Notes: generated by a model not told the origin, from the sequence alone. Shown: positions 20,519 through 31,015, counted from the stretch's first letter. The stretch is DNA of 37,408 nt from Burkholderiales bacterium (GCA_028693355.1 JAQUVM010000014.1:1-37408), one strand, 5' to 3'. Made by a program: numbers and translations.

Positions 20519-22021
20519 TTAGTGTTTAAAGTGGCGAATGCCGCTAAATATCATACTAATACCATGCTCATCACAAGCATCAATAGATTCTTGATCACGC
20601 AGAGAGCCACCTGGTTGAATTATTGCTTTTATCCCTGCTTTAGCACACTCATCAACACAGTCTCTAAACGGAAAGAATGCATCAGAAGCTAATACACCAC
20701 CATCTTTAGCTCGCTCAATAGCATGAACTGTTGCCCAAATACGGTTGGTTTGTCCAGCACCAATACCTTTAGCTACCCCATTCTTGGCAACTACAATAGC
20801 ATTTGATTTAACATGTTTTACTACTTTCATAGCCATAGTTAAATCATCAGCATCTTTATCTTTAGGTTTATTTTGGGTCACAACCTTTAATCCATCAGCA
20901 AATTTATCATCTGCACCTTGAATCAACATTCCACCATCTACAGTTACATACTCAAACTTACCTTGAGGTTTAATTGTTTTAATTTTTATAACTCTTAAAT
21001 TTTTCTTAGTTTGTAATTCAAGCAATGCATCAGCAGTAAAATCAGGTGCCATTACTATCTCAAGAAATGTATTATTCATTTCTTTAGCTGTTGCAAGATC
21101 AATAGTTGAATTAACTGCTACAATTCCACCAAAAATAGATACAGGGTCAGAAGAATGCATTTTACTATAAGCATCATAAACATCATTACCAATAGCAACA
21201 CCACATGGGGTTGAGTGTTTTACGCCACAGCTAGCTACTTCGCTAAATTCTGCGACAACTTTCCATGCAAGATCCATATCACGAATATTATTAAATGATA
21301 ATTCTTTGCCATGTAACTGTTCAAAATCTTTTAATACACCACTTTGTGTAGTTGCTACATAATAAGCAGCTGTCTGATGTGGATTTTCACCATAACGTAA
21401 ATCAGATACTTTTTTGTAAGACATATTTAAATACGTTGGAAACTCTTCATCACCTAATAAAAATTGACTAATTGCGGCATCATAAGCCGAAGTTAAATTA
21501 AATACTTTACCTGCTAATTTTTTACGTGTTTCAAAGCTAACTTTATTTGCTTCAGTTAATTCATTTTGAACAACATCATAATCCGTAACATCACTAATTA
21601 CAATCACATCTTTAAATGCTTTAGCAGCTGAGCGAAGCATAGTTGGTCCACCAATATCAATAAACTCAACTTTTTCTTCAAAAGAAATATCTTTTACTAC
21701 TTCATTAAAAAACGGATATAAATTGACAATAACAATATCGATTGTTTCAATATCATGTTTAGCAATTGTATCCATATGTACTGGATTATCACGGACAGCT
21801 AAAATACCACCATGAACATTTGGATGCAATGTTTTCACACGCCCATCAAGCATTTCTGGAAAATTAGTAACTTCACTAATATCAATAACCTTTACACCAT
21901 TATCTTGCAAATATTTATACGTTCCACCTGTCGAAATAATTTCAATCTCTTTGCTAATCAAAAATTTAGCAAAATCTAAGATTCCTGTTTTATCAAATAC
22001 ACTAATCAATGCTCTTTTCAT
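20519..22021 (-). CDS. purH: bifunctional AICAR transformylase / IMP cyclohydrolase
   Basis: PurH carries out the last two steps to IMP. The 500-residue protein has an N-terminal MGS-like cyclohydrolase domain (ISVFDKTG at 7-14, STGGTYK at 30-36, [14 protein letters not shown] at 59-72). The C-terminal AICAR formyltransferase domain carries Lys268-His269 in [12 protein letters not shown] and DAFFPF-type sequence near the end. Length is slightly shorter than E. coli PurH. It begins 8 bases after the purN stop and is followed after 4 bases by the malic enzyme gene. Confidence 0.96.
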   Translation of the reverse strand: MKRALISVFDKTGILDFAKFLISKEIEIISTGGTYKYLQDNGVKVIDISEVTNFPEMLDGRVKTLHPNVHGGILAVRDNPVHMDTIAKHDIETIDIVIVNLYPFFNEVVKDISFEEKVEFIDIGGPTMLRSAAKAFKDVIVISDVTDYDVVQNELTEANKVSFETRKKLAGKVFNLTSAYDAAISQFLLGDEEFPTYLNMSYKKVSDLRYGENPHQTAAYYVATTQSGVLKDFEQLHGKELSFNNIRDMDLAWKVVAEFSEVASCGVKHSTPCGVAIGNDVYDAYSKMHSSDPVSIFGGIVAVNSTIDLATAKEMNNTFLEIVMAPDFTADALLELQTKKNLRVIKIKTIKPQGKFEYVTVDGGMLIQGADDKFADGLKVVTQNKPKDKDADDLTMAMKVVKHVKSNAIVVAKNGVAKGIGAGQTNRIWATVHAIERAKDGGVLASDAFFPFRDCVDECAKAGIKAIIQPGGSLRDQESIDACDEHGISMIFSGIRHFKH

Positions 22022-22029
22022 TTTCTACC

Positions 22030-22596
22030 CTATTTTATTAAATTTTTTATCGCTGCAACCAATGTTGAATGTTCTACAGATAATACTCTTTTTTGTACAT
22101 CTTCTGGTTTATCACTTGCTAGTACTGGAACTTCCGTTTGCAAAATAATATCACCGCCATCTATCTCATCCACTACATAGTGAACAGTACATCCTGACTT
22201 TATTTCACCTGCTGCGACTACGGCTCTATGTACATTCATTCCCCACATCCCACTACCACCAAATTTTGGTAATAATGATGGGTGAATATTAATAATTTTA
22301 CCTTGCCAAGCTGCTATAAAACCACTGTCTAAAATTGATAAAAATCCAGCTAAGACAATCAAGTCACAATCTGGAGAAATTAGTTCATCAACTTTAGTAC
22401 AAAGATTCTGTTTTTCTACTTTACGATCAACTAAGTATTCTGGAATACCAGCTAAGCGAGCTCGCTCTAAACCATAGCATTCACGATCAGCAATTACTGA
22501 TTCTATTTTAGCATCTAATATATGATTACTAATTGCATCAATAATTGCTTGTAAATTAGTTCCACCACCTGAAACTAATACTACTATTTTAAGCAT
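22030..22596 (-). CDS. purN: phosphoribosylglycinamide formyltransferase
   Basis: PurN formylates GAR with 10-formyltetrahydrofolate. The 188-residue protein has SGGGTNLQAIID at the start, the catalytic Asn-x-His in INIHPSLLPKFGG, and DEIDGGDII with the catalytic Asp. The insertion KFGGSGMWGMNVH resembles clostridial PurN rather than the E. coli form. Its start overlaps the end of purM by 13 bases and GGAACAG inside purM serves as ribosome site. Confidence 0.95.
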   Translation of the reverse strand: MLKIVVLVSGGGTNLQAIIDAISNHILDAKIESVIADRECYGLERARLAGIPEYLVDRKVEKQNLCTKVDELISPDCDLIVLAGFLSILDSGFIAAWQGKIINIHPSLLPKFGGSGMWGMNVHRAVVAAGEIKSGCTVHYVVDEIDGGDIILQTEVPVLASDKPEDVQKRVLSVEHSTLVAAIKNLIK

Positions 22597-23579
22597 ATTT
22601 TTTCTGTTCCAGCTATCATTGTACCAATCACATAAGCATCTTCACCATTTTCAGCTAAAACAGCAATAGTTTTTTCTACATCTTCTTTTTTAACTACGAT
22701 ACAGAAACCAACTCCCATATTAAATGTACCAAACATTTCCATACGGTCAACACCTAATTTATTAATATGTTCAAAAATTGGTAAAACACGTACATCTTTA
22801 GTATCTATGTCCGCACATAAGCCATCTGGAATAATACGTGGTAAATTTTCAATTAACCCACCACCTGTAATATGTGCCATACCTTTTACAGTTACAGATT
22901 CAAGTAATTTTAAAACAGGTTTTACATAAATACGTGTAGGTTCTAATAATGTAGAACCCATAGACTCACCATTAAACTCAGTATTAAAATCAGTAATTAA
23001 TTTACGCACCAATGAAAATCCATTGCTATGAACTCCACTAGATGGTAATGCAATAACTACATCACCAACTTCAATTTTATCGCCAGTTATAATATCTTCT
23101 TTTTCAACCACACCAACAGCAAATCCAGCTATATCATATTCACCTGGTTCGTAAAAACCTGGCATCTCCGCAGTTTCACCACCAACTAATGCAGCATAAG
23201 ATTGCATACAGCCATCGGTAATTCCACCTACGATTTGTGCTGCAACCTCAGCATCTAATTTACCGCAAGCTAAATAATCTAAGAAAAAAATTGGCTTTGC
23301 ACCATGACATAAAATATCATTTACACACATAGCCACACAATCAATGCCAATTGTGTCATATTTATTCATTTCAAAAGCTATTTTTAATTTAGTACCAACA
23401 CCATCAGTGCCTGATACTAAAACTGGGTTATTATATTTACCAAGCTCATATAAAGCACCAAAGCTACCTAGTTCAGTTAGTACATTTTTAGAGTATGTAC
23501 GTTTAACCATGTCTTTGATTAAACCAACGCTTTTATAACCTTCTTCTTTATCAACACCAGCACTTTTGTATGTAATCAT
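22584..23579 (-). CDS. purM: phosphoribosylformylglycinamidine cyclo-ligase (AIR synthetase)
   Basis: PurM closes FGAM to AIR with ATP. I chose ATG 23579 (MITYKSAGVDKEEG) because GGAAG lies 5 bases upstream; upstream ATGs at 23591 and 23606 have poorer sites and lack family similarity. The 331-residue product has VSGTDGVGTKLKIAF, DCVAMCVNDI, GGETAEMPGFY and PSSGVHSNGFSLVR. These segments are very close to clostridial PurM. A 261-base AT-rich gap separates it from purF; only an AT palindrome TTTTATTATAATAAAA is seen there. Confidence 0.95.
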   Translation of the reverse strand: MITYKSAGVDKEEGYKSVGLIKDMVKRTYSKNVLTELGSFGALYELGKYNNPVLVSGTDGVGTKLKIAFEMNKYDTIGIDCVAMCVNDILCHGAKPIFFLDYLACGKLDAEVAAQIVGGITDGCMQSYAALVGGETAEMPGFYEPGEYDIAGFAVGVVEKEDIITGDKIEVGDVVIALPSSGVHSNGFSLVRKLITDFNTEFNGESMGSTLLEPTRIYVKPVLKLLESVTVKGMAHITGGGLIENLPRIIPDGLCADIDTKDVRVLPIFEHINKLGVDRMEMFGTFNMGVGFCIVVKKEDVEKTIAVLAENGEDAYVIGTMIAGTEKICLK

Positions 23580-23840
23580 TTTTTCTTCCATCTCAAACAA
23601 ATTCACAATATTTTATTTTTATTATAATAAAATTATTTAAATATTAAGTAATATATAATTTTTCTGCGCATGTTAGAGAATATTAGATTTTGTTTTATAA
23701 AAGCGTAAATTTAATAACTGTTTGAGCAAAGCGAGTTTTTATCAAATTAGCTTTTTAAAATCTACAAAATATTTATTCGTAAACTTTAAGCATAAAAATT
23801 ATATTTACTTTAATAATTAACTATTTTAAAAATAAAATAA

Positions 23841-25304
23841 CTATTCAAAGTCTAACATACCTTGTACATGATCTTCATGCACAATAGGTTCCACATCATT
23901 AATCGGATAGCTACCAGTAAAACAACCTTCGCAAAATCCATCGCCGCCTAAAATTTCACGTTGATTTTCTATGCTTAAAAAATCTAATGAATCAGCACCA
24001 ACTTCTTTACACATTTGCTCAATATTCATTTTACTAGCAATTAATTCTTCTTTACTAGAAATATCTACCCCAAAGAAACATTCACTTTTAACCATTGGAG
24101 AAGCTAATCTAAAATGAACTTCAGTAGCTCCAGCATCACGCATTAATTTAATTAGTTTTTTAGCAGTAGTTCCGCGAACTAAAGAATCATCAACCAAAAC
24201 AATACGTTTACCACTTACCACTTGACGCATAGGATTTAATTTTAATTTAACTGCTTGCTCACGTAATTGCTGAGTTGGTAAAATAAAACTTCTTCCCATA
24301 TATTTGCTACGTACCAGCCCCATAGAGTAAGGAATACCACTTTCTTCTGAATAGCCAATTGCAGCTACAATCCCAGAATCAGGAACACCAATTACCACAT
24401 CAGCATCAACCTTACCTTGACGAGCCAAATACCGACCAGCAGTGCCACGTACATGATAAACATCTTGACCGTCTAAAATAGAATCAGGACGCGCAAAATA
24501 AATATATTCAAAAGAACACGATGCACGTTTTTTCTCTTGAATATAGTAACTTGAATGTAGACCGTTTTCATCAATTACGATCATCTCACCAGGGTTAACA
24601 TCTCTGATTAATTCAGCACCAGCAATATCTAAAGCACAGCTCTCAGAGGCAAGTATATAAGTACCTGTTTCATGGATTTTACCAATACATAATGGGCGAA
24701 TACCTAAAGGATCACGCACAGCAACCAATTTACGCGCAATTAGCATAACAATCGCATAACCACCACTAACAACGTTACATGTATCTTTAACAGCTTCTTC
24801 AATACCCATTTTAGAGCGACGAGCAATCATATTTAAAATAACTTCACTATCACTAGAGCTTTGGAAAACATTTCCCTCTAATTCCATTTGATGACGTAAA
24901 CGATTTGCATTTACCAAATTACCATTATGTGCTAAAGCAATATCACCTAATATAGAACGAGCTGATAATGGCTGAGCATTAGCTAGTGTAGAACTACCGG
25001 TTGTAGAATAGCGCACATGAGCGATAACAGCATTACCAACCTTAGTAGATAATTGATCTTGATCAAATACCTCTGATACTAATCCCATACCCTTGATAGT
25101 TTCAATATAGCCATCATTCAAAAGAGTAATACCAGCACTCTCTTGACCTCGATGTTGAAGAGCAAATAAACCACAATAAGCTAAATTTGCAATATTTTCA
25201 ACATTATCTTTATTATAAACCGCAAACACACCACATTCTTCTTCCATTTTATCTGATGTATTATAATCAGTTGGAATTTCTTTTAGCGGGATAATTTTTT
25301 TCAT
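23841..25304 (-). CDS. purF: amidophosphoribosyltransferase, propeptide and iron-sulfur type
   Basis: PurF makes phosphoribosylamine from PRPP and glutamine, the committed step. The 487-residue protein has a 23-residue leader before the N-terminal nucleophile Cys24 in EEECGVFAV, as in Bacillus PurF, which is processed. E. coli-type PurF instead starts MCGI. The four Cys used for a 4Fe-4S cluster in the Bacillus enzyme have counterparts in RASCSFEYIYFARP, VKSECFFGVD and FCEGCFTGSYP. The PRPP loop is VLVDDSLVRGTT. GAGAG lies 4 bases before ATG 25304. This subtype is unusual for a proteobacterium and fits transfer from Firmicutes. Confidence 0.95.
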   Translation of the reverse strand: MKKIIPLKEIPTDYNTSDKMEEECGVFAVYNKDNVENIANLAYCGLFALQHRGQESAGITLLNDGYIETIKGMGLVSEVFDQDQLSTKVGNAVIAHVRYSTTGSSTLANAQPLSARSILGDIALAHNGNLVNANRLRHQMELEGNVFQSSSDSEVILNMIARRSKMGIEEAVKDTCNVVSGGYAIVMLIARKLVAVRDPLGIRPLCIGKIHETGTYILASESCALDIAGAELIRDVNPGEMIVIDENGLHSSYYIQEKKRASCSFEYIYFARPDSILDGQDVYHVRGTAGRYLARQGKVDADVVIGVPDSGIVAAIGYSEESGIPYSMGLVRSKYMGRSFILPTQQLREQAVKLKLNPMRQVVSGKRIVLVDDSLVRGTTAKKLIKLMRDAGATEVHFRLASPMVKSECFFGVDISSKEELIASKMNIEQMCKEVGADSLDFLSIENQREILGGDGFCEGCFTGSYPINDVEPIVHEDHVQGMLDFE

Positions 25305-25428
25305 TTTTCTCTCAAAGATTTGTTATAATTTTTTTATAAACACAATTACTACGCAAATAGTTATAATTAATAAATAATTCAATAATATAACTTAATTAAA
25401 TCACCTAAACAGATAAATAAAATACAAA

Positions 25429-25498
25429 GCAAGAATAAGGCGAAATATATCAACGTGTACTGTCTTGTACACGAGATGTATTTCAACACAGTTATTGC
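25429..25498. repeat. 70-bp imperfect palindrome between purC and purF
   Basis: The centre is a perfect stem CGTGTAC-TGTCTT-GTACACG (25454-25473). The arms continue with imperfect pairing: GAAATATATC on the left against GATGTATTTC on the right, then GCAAGAATAA against TTATTGC. It is less AT-rich than the surrounding gap and lies 6 bases after the purC stop. It could be an extragenic palindromic (REP/MITE-like) element, an RNA processing site or a partial terminator controlling purF. I saw no second copy in this window. Confidence 0.7.
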
Positions 25499-25504
25499 GA
25501 TGTA

Positions 25505-26212
25505 TTACACTAGTATCCGTTTTAGGACTTCTTGGTAGGCTTCCTCTACCCCACCTAAGTCGCGACGGAAACGATCTTTATCAAGCTTTTCATTAGTCTC
25601 ACTATCCCATAAACGACAAGTATCTGGGCTAATTTCATCCGCAAGGATAATCTCACCTTTATTTGTTTTACCAAATTCAATTTTAAAGTCAACTAAAGTA
25701 AGGTTACGTGCGGCAAAAAACTCTTTTAATATTTCATTAATTTTTAATGCTTCATTACGAATTTGTTCTAACTCTTCATAAGTTGCAGCACCCAATGCCA
25801 CAGCATGATGATCATTAATCAAAGGATCACCCAATGCATCATCTTTATATGATAATTCAGTTACCATATTTGATGGTTTAGTACCTTCTGTAATATTCAA
25901 ACGCTTAGCCATAGAGCCAGCAATAAGATTACGTACAATAACCTCTAAAGGAATAATCGTAACTTTTTCACATAATTGTTCACGGTCATTTAATTGCTTA
26001 TGAAAATGTGTTTTTACACCTTTTTCTTGAAGTAGTGTAAATAAGCGCTCAGTAATTTTATTATTAATTTCACCTTTAGCATTAATAGTACCTTTTTTTA
26101 GGTTATTAAATGCTGTTGCATCATCTTTGTAACGAATAATAATTAAATCAGGATTATCCGTTGCATAAACCTGTTTAGCTTTACCTTCGTATAAAAACTC
26201 TCTTTTTTCCAC
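25505..26212 (-). CDS. purC: SAICAR synthase
   Basis: PurC joins aspartate to CAIR. The 235-residue protein has [10 protein letters not shown] at the start, [44 protein letters not shown] and [14 protein letters not shown], all close to Firmicutes PurC. Translation starts at GTG 26212 with AAGGG 7 bases upstream. A TATAAT at 26236-26241 on the minus strand may give an internal promoter in the 90-base gap after the J-domain gene. Confidence 0.95.
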   Translation of the reverse strand: MEKREFLYEGKAKQVYATDNPDLIIIRYKDDATAFNNLKKGTINAKGEINNKITERLFTLLQEKGVKTHFHKQLNDREQLCEKVTIIPLEVIVRNLIAGSMAKRLNITEGTKPSNMVTELSYKDDALGDPLINDHHAVALGAATYEELEQIRNEALKINEILKEFFAARNLTLVDFKIEFGKTNKGEIILADEISPDTCRLWDSETNEKLDKDRFRRDLGGVEEAYQEVLKRILV

Positions 26213-26302
26213 AATATTTCCCTTTTGGTAAATTAATTATACAATCCATTTTAAATATTCATCAGTTTCATTGTATTAACAATATTAACTTTTAATTCAG
26301 CT

Positions 26303-27286
26303 TTACGCAGTTTGACGGAGGTATTCACGAAAACTACTAAAATCTGTACTCCATCGTAAAAATTGTACCTCAAGCATCTCCAGCATAAGTTTTGCATTAG
26401 TTACGTTTGACTTTAACTCTTTTAAAATTTTTTTAGCATTTAGCATATAGTGGTCAAAATAAGGAAATTCTGCTGAGAAATTTTTAGTTAAACTATTCAA
26501 TTCATTATCAGCTTCACTTAATTGCTTTTTTAGTATCGCGTTAAAATGTTGTAACTTTTCAAATGCTAAACTATTTATATCCTTTTGATCAGCTTGTTCA
26601 ATTTTTAATTGAACCTCAAGTAACGTAATTAAATCTTGTTTTTCATAAGCAACATTAACTTGCTTCATTAACTCGCTCTTATAGATACCGTCTTCATCAT
26701 GAGATAACCTATCTGGATGAAGTTCTTTAGCTAGCTGACGATATATATCTTTTAGAGATTTATTTTTAGCATCTTCATTTTCTTCAGGTATAACTACACT
26801 TTTCTTACGTTTTGTTTTTTTATGCTCTTTGTGGATACTAGACCCCATAGCAGCATCGGCTAGCATATCCAAATTTTCAGTTTTCATATTTTTGATATAA
26901 AAATCAAAATTTACTCCAACCCTACGTGCAAATATATCTTTTAATTCATCATCTATATACTTATCATCAAATCCAGACATTAACTCTTCAATAATATCGC
27001 ACATTTTTTTACGATCTGAATTATTAAATATTCTATCATCAAAATTAGCATCTATTAATGGAATTAAGTTTTTTAACAAATTAGTTCTTTTAGATTCTAA
27101 AGGAATAATTTTCTCAAAATATCCAATTCTAAACTTTGCTATTGCAGCATCTAGATCTTTTAGATTTTGATGCTTTTTTGCAATATCATTAATCAACTGA
27201 TTAAATATTTTCTGCGCTTCTTGCAATAAAATATCTTCATTATGATTATCTATTTTAAGCACAGATTGATTTATAATTTTTGCCAT
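26303..27286 (-). CDS. J-domain protein inside the purine operon
   Basis: This 327-residue soluble protein has a J-domain-like segment in its C-terminal half. IYRQLAKELHPDRL contains the HPD motif (190-192) after helix II, and YKSELMKQVNVAYEKQD resembles helix III. HPD motifs stimulate the ATPase of DnaK-type chaperones. The flanks are helical: residues 15-150 and 230-320 are probable coiled-coil or helical-bundle regions, and 152-165 is a basic linker (KKTKRKKS). There are no zinc-finger or CTD regions, so it is a class C J-protein. It starts 3 bases after the purL stop and precedes purC. The client is unknown. Confidence 0.8.
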   Translation of the reverse strand: MAKIINQSVLKIDNHNEDILLQEAQKIFNQLINDIAKKHQNLKDLDAAIAKFRIGYFEKIIPLESKRTNLLKNLIPLIDANFDDRIFNNSDRKKMCDIIEELMSGFDDKYIDDELKDIFARRVGVNFDFYIKNMKTENLDMLADAAMGSSIHKEHKKTKRKKSVVIPEENEDAKNKSLKDIYRQLAKELHPDRLSHDEDGIYKSELMKQVNVAYEKQDLITLLEVQLKIEQADQKDINSLAFEKLQHFNAILKKQLSEADNELNSLTKNFSAEFPYFDHYMLNAKKILKELKSNVTNAKLMLEMLEVQFLRWSTDFSSFREYLRQTA

Positions 27287-27289
27287 TGC

Positions 27290-30200
27290 TTATTTAAAAT
27301 AGTTTACACCATTTACAAATATATCCTGACTATTTAAATCTGGAATATTTTTATATAAATGTTTACCTTTACGTTCAGAATGCCCCATCTTACCTAAAAT
27401 TCGCCCATCTGCGGATGTAATAGCTTCAATAGCAAAATCCGAACCATTTGGGTTAAAATAACTATCCGCTGTAGCCAGTCCACTCAGATCAGCGTACTGA
27501 CTAGCAATTTGCCCATTTGTAGCTAACTCTTCTGCTAATTCATTACTAATTACAAAACGCCCCTCACCATGTGACATAGCTACATTATGAATATCATCTA
27601 TATTAAATGAGCTTAGCCATGGTGACATAGTACTTACAATCTTAGTTGGTACAACACGTGATATATGACGACCTATTAAATTATAAGTCAATGTTGGAGA
27701 AGAGTTATCTAAATCACGAATTTCACCATATGGTAATAAACCAGATTTAACTAATGCTTGGAAGCCATTACATATCCCTAAAATTAAACCATCACGATCA
27801 AGTAAATCATGTACTGCATCTTTTACTTGGTTATTTCTTAATATTGCAGCTATAAATTTTGCTGATCCATCTGGCTCATCACCAGCACTAAATCCACCTG
27901 GCAACATTAGTATTTGTGATTTATTTATATTTGCAACTAATTCATTAATTGACTCGTCAATCTGTGTTGCTGATAAATTACGAAATACCATACTATGAGC
28001 TTCTGCTCCAGCTAATTCAAATGCTTTAATCGTATCGTACTCACTATTTGTACCAGGAAATACCGGTACAATAACACGAGGTTTTGTAAAGCTAGCGCTT
28101 GAAGTAGAGTTACATGATTTTTTTGCAAAAGGTAAATTAATTTCTTTATTAGTAGATTCTTTTGTTAATGGGAATACAGATAATAACTTACTATCCCATA
28201 GTGTTACTAATTCACTTAGAGAAATACTTTCACCACTAAATGAAATATTCTCACTATCATTTGTAGTTGCAATTTTTTGTAATAAATCTGATTTTAATTC
28301 ATCTTTAGTAACTAAAATCAAACTACCATAATTAATATCAAATAAATCATTTGCAGACTGTATTTCTGTACCAATTTTATTACCAATTGACATTAAAAAC
28401 AAGCTCTCCGCAATGCCACCCTTACCAACCGCATATGCTGCTTCTATAGCTCCACTATGGATAAGCTCAGTAATTGATAAATAATCTTGTTTTAATTTAG
28501 CTAGATCACATAAGCTATCTGCATTAATTTGTGCTTGATATAAATAAATATTTGCATTAGTTGATTTAATCTCTGGGCTAATAATTTTATTAGCATCCGC
28601 AGGTGCTACCGCAAATGAAATTAATGTAGGAGGAACATGTATATCATTAAATGTGCCACTCATTGAATCTTTACCACCAATTGCAGCTAATTCAAATCCT
28701 TGTTGAACTGCATATGCACCAAGTAATGCAGCAAATGGTTTACCCCATTTTTCTGAATTACTACAAAGCTTTTCAAAATACTCTTGGAATGAAAATCTAA
28801 TTTCACGGAAATCACCACCACAAGCCACAACCTTAGCAATTGAATCAATAACAGCAAAGTAAGCACCGTGGAATGGCGACCAACTTGACACATCAGCATC
28901 ATAACCAAAACTAGCAATACTAGCTGTGTCTGTGCTACCACTAACTACTGGTAATAATTGAGCTGACACTTGAGTCGGAGTTAGTTGATATTTACCACCA
29001 AAAGGCATAAGTACTGTTGATGCACCAATTGTTGCATCAAAAGCATCTACCAGTCCACGCTGTGAAGCTATATTTAGATTTTGTAATAATTCTTTTAAGT
29101 TTGCAGTAAATGAATTACTTGATACAATTGATCTGGGTTTATTATTTTCATTTGGTGAATGAATCATAGCTTTAGCATATGATTTAGCACCGTTTGTATT
29201 TAAAAAATCTCTTGACAAATCTACGATTTTTTTACCATTCCATAGCATAGTCATACGATTTTGATCAGTTACATCTGCAACTTTAACAGCTTCCAAATTT
29301 TCTCCAGCAGCTAATGCAATAAACTTTTCTACATCTGTGGGTGAAACTATCACGGCCATACGCTCTTGTGATTCTGAAATAGCTAACTCAGTTCCTGTTA
29401 AACCATTATATTTCGTTGGAACTTTATCTAAATCAATTAGTACTCCGTCTGCTAATTCGCCAATTGCAACTGATACGCCACCCGCACCAAAATCATTACA
29501 TTTCTTGATTAATCTAGTTAATTCTTTATTTCTAAATAAACGCTGAATTTTACGCTCTACAACTGGATTACCTTTTTGTACTTCAGCTCCACATTGTTTT
29601 GCTGAGTTATTATCATGCTCTTTAGATGATCCTGTTGCACCACCACATCCATCACGACCGGTACGACCACCTAGCAAGATAATAACATCACCAGCAACTG
29701 ATTTTTCACGGCGAATATTTTCGTAAGGAGCCGCAGCGACAACTACACCAACTTCCATACGTTTGGCTTTATAACCATCATGATAAATTTCACGAACAAA
29801 TGTAGTAGTTAAACCTATTTGGTTACCATAGCTAGAAAAACCATGAGCAGCTTTAGTTGTAATTATTTTTTGCGGTAATTTACCTGCTAAGGTATCTGAG
29901 ATTTTTTCTAATGGATTAGCTGCACCACTAATACGCATAGCCTGATAGACATATGAGCGCCCTGACAATGGATCACGAATAGCACCGCCTACACAAGTTG
30001 ATGCACCACCGTATGGTTCAATCTCTGTAGGATGATTATGTGTTTCATTTTTAAATTGCAATGACCATTTTTGTGGTTTACCATCAACTTTAATATCAAT
30101 TATTAATGAGCATGCATTAATTTCATCAGAAACTTCAACATTATCTAATGCACCACGTTTCTTCATTTCTTTACCACAAATAGTAGCTAAATCCATTAAT

Positions 30201-31015
30201 GTAACTGGTTTCTCAGTAATTCTTGCTCCATAATAGTTTTGACGAGTAGTTTGATAATGATTAAATATATTTTCAAATACTGTTTTATATTTGCCATCAG
30301 TAAAAGATATATCAGTTAAATATGTTTCAAATGTAGTATGACGGCAATGATCAGACCAATATGTATCTAATACACAAATTTCTGTTTCTGTAGGATTACG
30401 CTTTTCTTCACTTCTGAAATAATTTTGGATACATTCCAAATCAGCATCAGTCATAGCTAAGCCATGATTTTTACGAAAATTTTGTAATTGTTCATGAGAT
30501 GATTCGTTAAAACCATCATATATAGGAATATCAACATGAGAGACTTCTTCTACTTTAAAGTCTAAAACATTTAAATTCTTATTTTGATTTTCTAGTGGAT
30601 TAATATAATATTTTTTTATAGATTCTAATTGCGCTAATGAAGTACTTTCATCAAGAATAATAACTTTTCCAGTTGTAATTTGTAAGCTTTGATTATTAAT
30701 TCCAATGAGATTTAAAGCTTGAAAAGCAGAATCAGCGCGCTGATCATACTGTCCAGGTAATGGTTCAACTGCAAACCACTTATCATGAGAAATTTCCAGT
30801 TGCTCCACTATAGTATCTACTGTAGGTTCAGAAAAAACTATATATTTTGCTTGTTCTAGCTCTTGTTTGGTGATATTAAAAACATCATATAGATTAATAA
30901 CTCGTAAATTTGGTATGTCAATATTAAAATTTTGCTTTATGCTATCTCTTAGTCCACGAGCCTCAACATTAAATTTTGATAACTTCTCTACAAACACACG
31001 AAAATTAGACATCAT
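27290..31015 (-). CDS. purL: phosphoribosylformylglycinamidine synthase, single-chain clade II type
   Basis: PurL converts FGAR to FGAM using glutamine and ATP. The 1241-residue chain has a PurS-like N-terminal part with YDVFNIT, the central catalytic domains with LDTYWSDHCRHTTFET, FKNETHNHPTEIEPYGGAST and IRDPLSGRSYVYQAMR, and a C-terminal glutaminase with FPGTNSEYDT, nucleophile Cys in GICNGFQAL and the SHGEGRF segment. The sequence follows streptococcal/clostridial PurL closely and not the E. coli form. Two adjacent ATGs (31015, 31012) follow AAGGGG; the second has the better spacing. It is the first gene of the purine operon. Confidence 0.96.
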   Translation of the reverse strand: MMSNFRVFVEKLSKFNVEARGLRDSIKQNFNIDIPNLRVINLYDVFNITKQELEQAKYIVFSEPTVDTIVEQLEISHDKWFAVEPLPGQYDQRADSAFQALNLIGINNQSLQITTGKVIILDESTSLAQLESIKKYYINPLENQNKNLNVLDFKVEEVSHVDIPIYDGFNESSHEQLQNFRKNHGLAMTDADLECIQNYFRSEEKRNPTETEICVLDTYWSDHCRHTTFETYLTDISFTDGKYKTVFENIFNHYQTTRQNYYGARITEKPVTLMDLATICGKEMKKRGALDNVEVSDEINACSLIIDIKVDGKPQKWSLQFKNETHNHPTEIEPYGGASTCVGGAIRDPLSGRSYVYQAMRISGAANPLEKISDTLAGKLPQKIITTKAAHGFSSYGNQIGLTTTFVREIYHDGYKAKRMEVGVVVAAAPYENIRREKSVAGDVIILLGGRTGRDGCGGATGSSKEHDNNSAKQCGAEVQKGNPVVERKIQRLFRNKELTRLIKKCNDFGAGGVSVAIGELADGVLIDLDKVPTKYNGLTGTELAISESQERMAVIVSPTDVEKFIALAAGENLEAVKVADVTDQNRMTMLWNGKKIVDLSRDFLNTNGAKSYAKAMIHSPNENNKPRSIVSSNSFTANLKELLQNLNIASQRGLVDAFDATIGASTVLMPFGGKYQLTPTQVSAQLLPVVSGSTDTASIASFGYDADVSSWSPFHGAYFAVIDSIAKVVACGGDFREIRFSFQEYFEKLCSNSEKWGKPFAALLGAYAVQQGFELAAIGGKDSMSGTFNDIHVPPTLISFAVAPADANKIISPEIKSTNANIYLYQAQINADSLCDLAKLKQDYLSITELIHSGAIEAAYAVGKGGIAESLFLMSIGNKIGTEIQSANDLFDINYGSLILVTKDELKSDLLQKIATTNDSENISFSGESISLSELVTLWDSKLLSVFPLTKESTNKEINLPFAKKSCNSTSSASFTKPRVIVPVFPGTNSEYDTIKAFELAGAEAHSMVFRNLSATQIDESINELVANINKSQILMLPGGFSAGDEPDGSAKFIAAILRNNQVKDAVHDLLDRDGLILGICNGFQALVKSGLLPYGEIRDLDNSSPTLTYNLIGRHISRVVPTKIVSTMSPWLSSFNIDDIHNVAMSHGEGRFVISNELAEELATNGQIASQYADLSGLATADSYFNPNGSDFAIEAITSADGRILGKMGHSERKGKHLYKNIPDLNSQDIFVNGVNYFK

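Noticed and set aside
23620..23640. AT-only palindrome TTTTATTATAATAAAA between purM and purF
   Set aside because: No G or C in the stem, and such palindromes are expected by chance at this base composition.
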